DNA of 64,000 nucleotides. It comes from Ferruginibacter sp. (GTDB lineage Bacteria; Bacteroidota; Bacteroidia; Chitinophagales; Chitinophagaceae). Shown here in pieces: positions 58,520 to 64,000 of the stretch. Position 1 is the stretch's first letter; every line of letters starts with the position of its first letter. The stretch covers positions 79,827 to 143,826 of the forward strand of contig JAURKC010000019.1 in NCBI GenBank assembly GCA_030831945.1, read 5' to 3'. A model generated the notes under the pieces. That model ran no database searches. It worked only from the letters and a program-made list of their open reading frames with translations, and was not told where the DNA came from. Made by a program: the position numbers and the translations under genes.

Positions 58520-59611
58520 ATGCAAACCCGTAATTATTTTTCTTATTTATTGAATCCGCTAGAACTTCTTCGGACAAAAAAAATATTGCAAGTAAATCCT
58601 ACCGCAATAGCTACTAGGAAAGAGCCGGAAGCGGTTAAGCTTTTTGTATATGATTTTGATAATCAAAATATAGAAATCAAGGAGTTGCCAACAGTGCCTT
58701 CTTGTTTTTCTTATATCAATTCACCCACTACAACCTGGTTGAATGTAGATGGATTAAAGAAGACGGATGTAGAAGAAATTTGCAATAAGTACGGCGTTCA
58801 TTATCTGATAGCAGAAGATATTTTAAGTATGGGGCATCGACCAAAAATGGACGAGATTGACGGCTTGTTATTTTGCCTACTCAATATGCTTTATTTTAAT
58901 GAGAAAGATTCTACTGTAGAAATAGAGCAAATCAGCATTGTACTTGGTAAAAATTTTGTAATCAGTTTTCAGGAAGATGAAACAAGAGATGTTTTTACTC
59001 CATTAAGAGAAAAATTAAAAATTACTGGAAGCAAGGTTCGAAACAATAATGCCGATTTTTTATTTTATTCTTTGCTTGATTTGATAGTTGATAATTATTA
59101 TGTGGTGATGGAAAAATTAGGAGACAAGATTGAAATTTTGGAGGAAGACATTGTTAGAAATTCAAATAAGCGCACATTGGCTAGAATTAATATGTTGCGC
59201 AAGGAAATGATTATTCTTAAAAGAAGCGTTGCTCCAGTTCGAGAATTGGTAAATGGAATTTTGAGAAGCGAGAGCGAGCTAATTGAGGAAAGAACTGAAA
59301 AATATTTTAAGGATGTCTATGATCATATTGTCCAGGCTAATGACCTTGCTGAAAACTATCGTGATATGATGATGAACTTACATGATCTTTATTTGAGTAA
59401 CGTAAATATAAAAATGAACGAAGTGATGAAGGTAATGGCTATCGTTACTTGTTTGTTGGCTCCTGCTACAGTAATTGGTGGAATATTTGGAATGAATTTC
59501 GAATCAATTCCTTTGTTACATAATAAATGGGGATTTTTTATTTCGGTTGCCTTAATGTTAGTCATACCGATTGTAATGCTTAGGATGTTTAAGAAGCAAG
59601 GCTGGTTTTAG
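58520..59611 (+). CDS. corA: CorA-family magnesium/cobalt transporter
   Basis: A 363-residue divalent-cation channel. A large cytoplasmic alpha/beta and helical domain (DGLKKTDVEEICNKYGVHYLIAEDILSMGHRPKMDEIDGLLF, then a long coiled-coil helix with KEMIILKRSVAPVRELVNGIL) is followed by two C-terminal membrane helices and the selectivity loop GMN in IGGIFGMNFESIPL. Members carry Mg2+, Co2+ or Zn2+. Its 3' end overlaps the convergent nadR-like gene by 23 bases. Confidence 0.92.
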   Translation: MQTRNYFSYLLNPLELLRTKKILQVNPTAIATRKEPEAVKLFVYDFDNQNIEIKELPTVPSCFSYINSPTTTWLNVDGLKKTDVEEICNKYGVHYLIAEDILSMGHRPKMDEIDGLLFCLLNMLYFNEKDSTVEIEQISIVLGKNFVISFQEDETRDVFTPLREKLKITGSKVRNNNADFLFYSLLDLIVDNYYVVMEKLGDKIEILEEDIVRNSNKRTLARINMLRKEMIILKRSVAPVRELVNGILRSESELIEERTEKYFKDVYDHIVQANDLAENYRDMMMNLHDLYLSNVNIKMNEVMKVMAIVTCLLAPATVIGGIFGMNFESIPLLHNKWGFFISVALMLVIPIVMLRMFKKQGWF

Positions 59612-60185
59612 TTCGAATAGAGTCAATAGCATTTACTGCTATCTCTACTCTTTGTTGATAATTACCGCTAATATTTACCCAAGGGGTAGACTGATTGATC
59701 AATAGGTCTTTATAGTGATGATATAATTTTTCTCGAATTCCTACCTCTGGATATTCTCTCAATTCGTCCTTTACCCAAGGTAAATCTATATCGCAAAGTA
59801 AATAGAGATCATAGCTGTTTTCTACAATTTGATTTAATATCCATGGATGACATTTTTCAAAAACAAATTCACACCATACTTTCAATACATACATATTGGT
59901 ATCTATTAATACAATCTCTGGTAAATCATTAGCAGCGGATGTAGTATTATTTTCAGTACTTATTTTAATTTTATTTTCTACTAATTGGATAGCCGCTTTT
60001 TCCAAAGCGAATTGCCCTTTTGCAATTTCTAGTAAATTATCATAGTTATATTCAGTGCCGTTGGTAAGTAGATATTCTCGCGCATACTCTTTTACCCATT
60101 CAGTTTTGTAGTGATTGGCTAATTGTTCACACAAACTGCTTTTTCCAGTACTTTCGGGCCCTATCACCACTACTTTTTTGATCAT
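59589..60185 (-). CDS. nadR: NadR-type ribosylnicotinamide kinase (P-loop) domain protein
   Basis: A 198-residue P-loop kinase corresponding to the C-terminal kinase half of NadR: VVVIGPESTGKSSLCEQLANHY is Walker A, KEYAREYL follows, IVLIDTNMYVLKVW is the Walker B-like strand, and YDLYLLCDIDLPWVKDELREYP the lid. It phosphorylates nicotinamide riboside to NMN. The N-terminal adenylyltransferase and HTH domains of E. coli NadR are missing. It overlaps the preceding tag gene by four bases and pnuC is two genes upstream, so NR uptake and phosphorylation are co-transcribed. Confidence 0.85.
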   Translation of the reverse strand: MIKKVVVIGPESTGKSSLCEQLANHYKTEWVKEYAREYLLTNGTEYNYDNLLEIAKGQFALEKAAIQLVENKIKISTENNTTSAANDLPEIVLIDTNMYVLKVWCEFVFEKCHPWILNQIVENSYDLYLLCDIDLPWVKDELREYPEVGIREKLYHHYKDLLINQSTPWVNISGNYQQRVEIAVNAIDSIRTKTSLAS

Positions 60186-60739
60186 ATATTTTTATTCATT
60201 TTCCAGGAAGGGTTTGCCTTAATTATTTTTTTATAAATACCACATTGCTCATGATGAGCGCCTGGTAAATAACCAGTACTTAATAAAAACTCATTCACTA
60301 TTTCGCCTCCAGTAAAACGAAATGTTTTTTTAAAAAGCAATGTCCATTCATTTCTGCTTTTAGGATGATGCAGATCGAGCCAATTTTTAAAAGAACCATA
60401 TTCTTTTTGAAGGGTGATAATAGATTTAGCATTTTCAATTGCAGCATTTACCTTTAATCTATTCCTAATAATACCCGCATCGTTTAATAATCGCTCAACA
60501 TCTTTCTCTTTATACCCAGCAACTTTTTTGATATTAAAATTATTATATGCTTTTCTAAAATTAGCTTGTTTTTTTAAGATGGTAGTCCAACTGAGTCCTG
60601 CCTGATTAATTTCTAATATCAATCGACAAAACAATTCATTGTCATCATGGATTGGAAATCCATACTGTTCGTCATGGTATATTTTATTAACGTTCAGATC
60701 ATCTTGTCTCATCTGAAAAATCGCTTCACAGTAACTCAT
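60182..60739 (-). CDS. tag: DNA-3-methyladenine glycosylase I
   Basis: A 185-residue alkylation-repair glycosylase. Tag landmarks: the N-terminal zinc-site Cys (SYCEAIFQMRQDD) with His in YHDEQYGFP, the DNA-binding LFCRLILEINQAGLSWTTILKK, RKAYNNFNIKKVAGYKEKDVERLL, and the C-terminal zinc pair in PGAHHEQCG. It overlaps the nadR gene (ATGA) and begins two bases after pnuC, so it is embedded in the nicotinamide-riboside operon. Why a repair enzyme sits there is unclear. Confidence 0.93.
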   Translation of the reverse strand: MSYCEAIFQMRQDDLNVNKIYHDEQYGFPIHDDNELFCRLILEINQAGLSWTTILKKQANFRKAYNNFNIKKVAGYKEKDVERLLNDAGIIRNRLKVNAAIENAKSIITLQKEYGSFKNWLDLHHPKSRNEWTLLFKKTFRFTGGEIVNEFLLSTGYLPGAHHEQCGIYKKIIKANPSWKMNKNI

Positions 60740-60741
60740 TG

Positions 60742-61389
60742 CTATGTTTTGCTTTTTGAAATTATTTCATTCTGTTTCTGTCTTCTTATCCATTCTAATA
60801 GTCCAAAAACCGCCATGACTAAGAGAATCAAATAATAGACACTTGTAAAAACGTAGTGTTTTACAAAGTAAAGGGGAATAGATGCTATATTGGTTGCGAT
60901 CCACCAGTACCAGCTTTCAACTTTCTTCTTTGTCATTAACCACATTGCGGTAAAAGCAGCAGCACTTGCAAAAGCATCGGCCCATGGAATAGCTTCGGGT
61001 GCAAAATTAGTTTTCAAATAGGATAATGCTAAATAGATAATTAAATAAAAAGCGGCAAAAAATAGAAATTGTTCTGTCCATTCTTTTTTATTTCCAGCGC
61101 TTATATTTAAAACCTTATTTTTATTATTGTCTACTCGTGCCCATCCTATCCATCCATAAATACTCATGATAGTATAATAAAAATTAACACTGGCCTCGCC
61201 TAGTAGGCCCCCTTTAAAACTAAGATAAATATAAAACAGCGTGTTGATTAAGCCGGTTGGGTAAACCCAAATATTTTCTTTTTTAGAAAACCACACACTG
61301 ATAATGCCGGCCACTACGGCAATATATTCGAGCCATCCGGTGTTTTGAATATCGGTAATAAACTGCTGAAAAATTTCTTGTATAGTCAA
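60742..61389 (-). CDS. pnuC: Nicotinamide riboside transporter PnuC
   Basis: A 215-residue membrane protein with about seven hydrophobic helices, PnuC family. WLEYIAVVAGIISVWFSKKENIWVYPTGLINTLFYIYLSFKGGLLGEASVNFYYTIMSIYGWIGW is the conserved first half, with the YGWIGW tryptophan motif, and VESWYWWIATNIASIPLYF the second. PnuC takes up nicotinamide riboside by facilitated diffusion driven by its phosphorylation. It heads the operon pnuC-tag-nadR; the kinase encoded downstream supports the NR substrate over thiamine (PnuT). Confidence 0.9.
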   Translation of the reverse strand: MTIQEIFQQFITDIQNTGWLEYIAVVAGIISVWFSKKENIWVYPTGLINTLFYIYLSFKGGLLGEASVNFYYTIMSIYGWIGWARVDNNKNKVLNISAGNKKEWTEQFLFFAAFYLIIYLALSYLKTNFAPEAIPWADAFASAAAFTAMWLMTKKKVESWYWWIATNIASIPLYFVKHYVFTSVYYLILLVMAVFGLLEWIRRQKQNEIISKSKT

Positions 61390-61556
61390 AATTTATTTTT
61401 CAAATTTTGTAAGTTAGTTCGAAGGTAATTCATTCCGCTGGTTGTTGTAATGGTTACTAATAATTGAAAATACATATAGTTGCAATTTTTTTAGTGGCTT
61501 CAAAATAGAAATGTATATTTATATAAACATTTACTCGTCAAGATAAAAAATGTAGG

Positions 61557-61925
61557 ATGTTAAAAAAGGCCAGTCTTTTATTACTTATTATTTTGTATGT
61601 CAGTGGAGGGATCAACCATTTTATTCACCCCGAGGCATATTTGCCCATCATACCAGATTACCTACCCTATCCGATGGTGATAAATATAGTAAGCGGGATA
61701 CTCGAAATTATATTGGGGGCCATGCTGATATTTTCTAAGACAAGAGCGTTCGCGGCCTATGGCATAATAATATTGTTGGTACTATTTATTCCTACCCATA
61801 TTTACATGATTCAAAAGGGAGGTTGTATGAGTGAAGCAATTTGCATTCCCAATTGGGCGGCATGGATTCGCTTATTTCCCTTACAATTTCTATTAATGGC
61901 TTGGGCATGGGGGCACAGAAAATAA
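61557..61925 (+). CDS. DoxX-like membrane protein
   Basis: A 122-residue protein with four membrane helices in DoxX/MauE style: ILYVSGGINHFIHPEAYLPIIPDYLPYP is the conserved start, then IVSGILEIILGAMLIFSKTR and a final WIRLFPLQFLLMAWAWGHRK. These proteins are involved in thiol or quinone-linked membrane redox, but the function of this subgroup is unknown. Single gene on the plus strand facing nfu, with a terminator between. Confidence 0.82.
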   Translation: MLKKASLLLLIILYVSGGINHFIHPEAYLPIIPDYLPYPMVINIVSGILEIILGAMLIFSKTRAFAAYGIIILLVLFIPTHIYMIQKGGCMSEAICIPNWAAWIRLFPLQFLLMAWAWGHRK

Positions 61926-61945
61926 TCTTTCAAGGCAGCAATAAA

Positions 61946-61969
61946 AAAGCATTCCAATTGGAATGCTTT
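61946..61969. terminator. Bidirectional terminator between the DoxX-like gene and nfu
   Basis: AAAGCATTCC, loop AATT, GGAATGCTTT: a perfect 10-bp stem between convergent genes, with A-rich sequence on one side. Confidence 0.8.
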
Positions 61970-61993
61970 CAATGAATTATCTTTTAAATTATT

Positions 61994-62593
61994 TTATTCA
62001 GCCTCTGCTACTACTTCTTTAACTTCAGGAATCATTCTTTTCATCATTCCTTCAATACCCGCTTTAAGGGTAATCATTGAAGAAGGACAACCGCTGCAAC
62101 TTCCTTGTAACATTAAATTGACACGACCTTCTTCGTAGCTTTTAAATTGTATAGCACCACCATCCATTTCAACGGCAGGCTTTACATAATTTTCTAATAA
62201 CTCTTTAATACGTTTTACTACATCATCATCATCTGCACTTACTTCATTACTGCTTTCTTGTTTCATAGAGGCAACCGCTTCATCATTCACTACAGCCTTT
62301 CCCTCTTCAAGATACTCTTTCAAAAATAATTTGATGGTAGGAATTACATCCTGCCAATCGTCTGTGCCAGTAGTTTTAGTGAGTGTAATAAAATTACTGG
62401 CTATAAAAACAGATTTAATAAAAGGGAAAGTGAACAACTCCTGCGCTAATGGCGAAGGGCTTGCACTGGTCTCATCCTGGAAGTCGATGCTTTTGCCTGG
62501 ATAGAGTAATTTGTTGGCAACAAACTTCATGGTCTCCGGATTAGGAGTCATCTCCGTATAAATACTGATCACCGGATTGCCTGTCTTTATCAT
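61994..62593 (-). CDS. Nfu-type Fe-S cluster scaffold/carrier protein
   Basis: A 199-residue protein combining the Nfu N-terminal domain (ISIYTEMTPNPETMKFVANKLLYPG, FIKSVFIASNFITLTK) with a C-terminal NifU-like domain (LLENYVKPAVEMDGGAIQFKSYEE, GSCSGCPSSMITLKAGIE) whose CxxC binds the cluster. It transfers [4Fe-4S] clusters to apoproteins. I start at ATG 62593 because a TAnnTTTG promoter motif lies at 62619-62626, inside the longer frame to 62644. Confidence 0.9.
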   Translation of the reverse strand: MIKTGNPVISIYTEMTPNPETMKFVANKLLYPGKSIDFQDETSASPSPLAQELFTFPFIKSVFIASNFITLTKTTGTDDWQDVIPTIKLFLKEYLEEGKAVVNDEAVASMKQESSNEVSADDDDVVKRIKELLENYVKPAVEMDGGAIQFKSYEEGRVNLMLQGSCSGCPSSMITLKAGIEGMMKRMIPEVKEVVAEAE

Positions 62594-62618
62594 ATTAGTA
62601 CATTTAATAAATTCAACA

Positions 62619-62626
62619 CAAAGGTA
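62619..62626 (-). promoter_or_regulatory. -7 promoter element for nfu
   Basis: TACCTTTG on the minus strand, 25 bases upstream of the chosen ATG; it fixes the nfu start downstream of 62619. Confidence 0.5.
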
Positions 62627-62750
62627 ACAACAAAGCGATAACAAAGGAATATCTGAATTTTTTGCCCCCCTTTAGTACCTAATAATTTCTTATTTCGAAA
62701 ACACTTGCCCACCGAAAGGTCCCAAAGCTATTATTTGCTATTGCAGTCGC

Positions 62751-64000
62751 TTATTCGAGAATTTTTAGTTTAGCATAATTGAGCATGATCTTTTTTTCTC
62801 CATTCAGCTCAAATAATACGGTTGCAATTGGATTATGCGCAGCACCTTCCATTTTTAAGACTTCTCCAAACCCAAATTTCTGATGTTCTACTTTTTGTCC
62901 AGCTTGTAAATTGCTCGTATCACTAGGCATAAAGTCTGCTGAAGGCGTATGCTCTTTAGTGGTAGGTTTGGTAGGAATTAAATAGGCCGGCCTTGATTTT
63001 TCCTCTTTTTTCGCAGGCGGTGGACTAGATTTATAGCTGCTGCCACCCGCACCATTTCGGTCAAATGCACTACCTCCCCAATTATTGCTATGACCACCTT
63101 GATTGCGAATACCGCCCCCTGCAAAACTTTTATCAATATATTCCGCAGGCATCTCGTCTATAAATCGGCTAGGCTCATTTTGTTGCAACTGTCCAAAACG
63201 GTAGCGAGCATTCGCATAGGTTAACCAAAGTTTTTTCTTGGCTCTGGTAATGGCAACATAAAATAATCTTCTTTCTTCTTCTAATTCTTCACGCGTATTA
63301 ATACTCATTCCGCTAGGGAAAAGTGTTTCTTCTAATCCACCAACAAAAACACAGCTGAACTCTAATCCTTTTGCAGCATGTATGGTCATTAACTTAACAC
63401 TATCTGCATCTTCTTTATCATTGTCTGCATCGGTTAACAAAGTGATTTGTTGCAAGTAAGTTCCGAGACTCTTGTCGCCCACCTCACCATCTTCCTCATT
63501 CATCGGTGTTTCAATAAACTCTTTAATAGAGTTTAGCAATTCTTGAACGTTCTCATACCTTGCCAATCCTTCTGTAGTTTTATCGTTGAAAAGCTCTTTC
63601 ACAATTTGTGTGCTTTTACCAACTATGACAGCTAGGTCATAGGCATTTTTTTTATCGAGCTCACTTTGAAACATTTTTATCATCATCACAAACTCGCTAA
63701 TCGCGTCTAAAGTGCCGGATTTAAAACCATAAGATCGAGCGTTTTCGAGCACTTGCCATAAAGTAATATTATTCTCATTGGCAGTAAGGATAGCTCTGTC
63801 CATCGTGGTTTTTCCAATTCCTCTGGTAGGGTAATTAATAATTCTTTTTAAAGATTCTTCGTCATTGGGATTTACCACTAATCTCAGGTAAGCTATATAA
63901 TCCTTTATTTCTTTTCGTTGATAAAAAGAAAGGCCACCATAAATACGATAAGCGATATTCATTCGGCGAAGACTTTCTTCATAGCTTCTACTCTGGGCAT
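62751..64000 (-). CDS. UvrD/PcrA-type DNA helicase, C-terminal part (5' end outside window)
   Basis: The frame stays open to the last base of the window, reading AQSRSYEESLRRMNIAYRIYGG at its start, so the N-terminal ATPase motifs I to III are beyond the edge. Visible are the helicase 2A/2B parts: YGGLSFYQRKEIKDYIAYLRL, VKLMTIHAAKGLEFSCVFVGGLEE (motif V), REELEEERRLFYVAITRAKKKL (motif VI), then a Gly/Ser-rich linker and the PcrA-type C-terminus with GQKVEHQKFGFGEVLKMEG, a Tudor-like RNA-polymerase-binding segment. It unwinds DNA in repair and removes RecA. Confidence 0.92.
   Translation of the reverse strand, partial: AQSRSYEESLRRMNIAYRIYGGLSFYQRKEIKDYIAYLRLVVNPNDEESLKRIINYPTRGIGKTTMDRAILTANENNITLWQVLENARSYGFKSGTLDAISEFVMMIKMFQSELDKKNAYDLAVIVGKSTQIVKELFNDKTTEGLARYENVQELLNSIKEFIETPMNEEDGEVGDKSLGTYLQQITLLTDADNDKEDADSVKLMTIHAAKGLEFSCVFVGGLEETLFPSGMSINTREELEEERRLFYVAITRAKKKLWLTYANARYRFGQLQQNEPSRFIDEMPAEYIDKSFAGGGIRNQGGHSNNWGGSAFDRNGAGGSSYKSSPPPAKKEEKSRPAYLIPTKPTTKEHTPSADFMPSDTSNLQAGQKVEHQKFGFGEVLKMEGAAHNPIATVLFELNGEKKIMLNYAKLKILE

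Overview
The window looks like a chromosomal segment of a low-GC member of the Bacteroidota, most likely Chitinophagaceae or a close relative. This is inferred from families typical of that phylum (DUF2490, DUF2480, DUF2911, DUF5606, the two-rhomboid pair, GH3-like proteins, DUF4369/TlpA fusions), from many upstream TAnnTTTG motifs (the Bacteroidota -7 promoter element), and from signal peptides ending in Ala-Gln or Gly-Gln. I saw no rRNA, intact tRNA, transposase, integrase or CRISPR array. Most of it reads as ordinary core chromosome.

Layout. 0-2.5 kb: the end of a SulP transporter, a DUF2490 protein, a beta-carbonic anhydrase, and fabG facing them. 2.5-17.7 kb: housekeeping and envelope genes (GH3-like, lptB, metF, TlpA-like thioredoxin, rlmD, two rhomboids of which the second has lost its serine, cysS, GHL10, AI-2E-like exporter, radical SAM). 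17.9-20.3 kb: a small metal module with divergent merC and SCO1-fur around a palindromic operator candidate. 20.3-28.5 kb: a seven-gene minus-strand cluster with an APC permease, a PuuA-like glutamine-synthetase-fold ligase, an iron alcohol dehydrogenase, an aldehyde dehydrogenase, a PuuD-like amidohydrolase, an EEP hydrolase and a XylR-type regulator. It fits gamma-glutamylation-based catabolism of an amino alcohol such as ethanolamine.

28.6-37.1 kb: ppiD and nadA diverge from an extremely AT-rich gene-free stretch of about 650 bp carrying DnaA-box-like sequences. About 4 kb further on, two parS-like palindromes lie directly upstream of mnmG. Together they suggest that this window contains the replication origin region. 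nadA, chrA, nadD, feoA, ybeY and mnmG sit here.

37-64 kb: mixed functions. The most striking locus is at 43.8-47.6 kb, where a stand-alone ATP-grasp ligase is followed by a second ATP-grasp ligase fused to a complete SET plus post-SET lysine-methyltransferase domain; a half-transporter membrane protein without ATPase comes next. Further on are pfkB, an M3 peptidase, mtgA, an AraC-type regulator broken by one in-frame stop codon, a possible tRNA relic, a KdnB-like dehydrogenase, rhlE, corA, a pnuC-tag-nadR operon (nicotinamide riboside uptake and phosphorylation), an Nfu-type Fe-S scaffold protein and the C-terminal part of PcrA/UvrD helicase, which runs off the window end.

Many start codons were moved inward from the longest frame because a signal peptide, family N-terminus or promoter motif places the start there. 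Calls come from reading motifs by eye. No database search was run.
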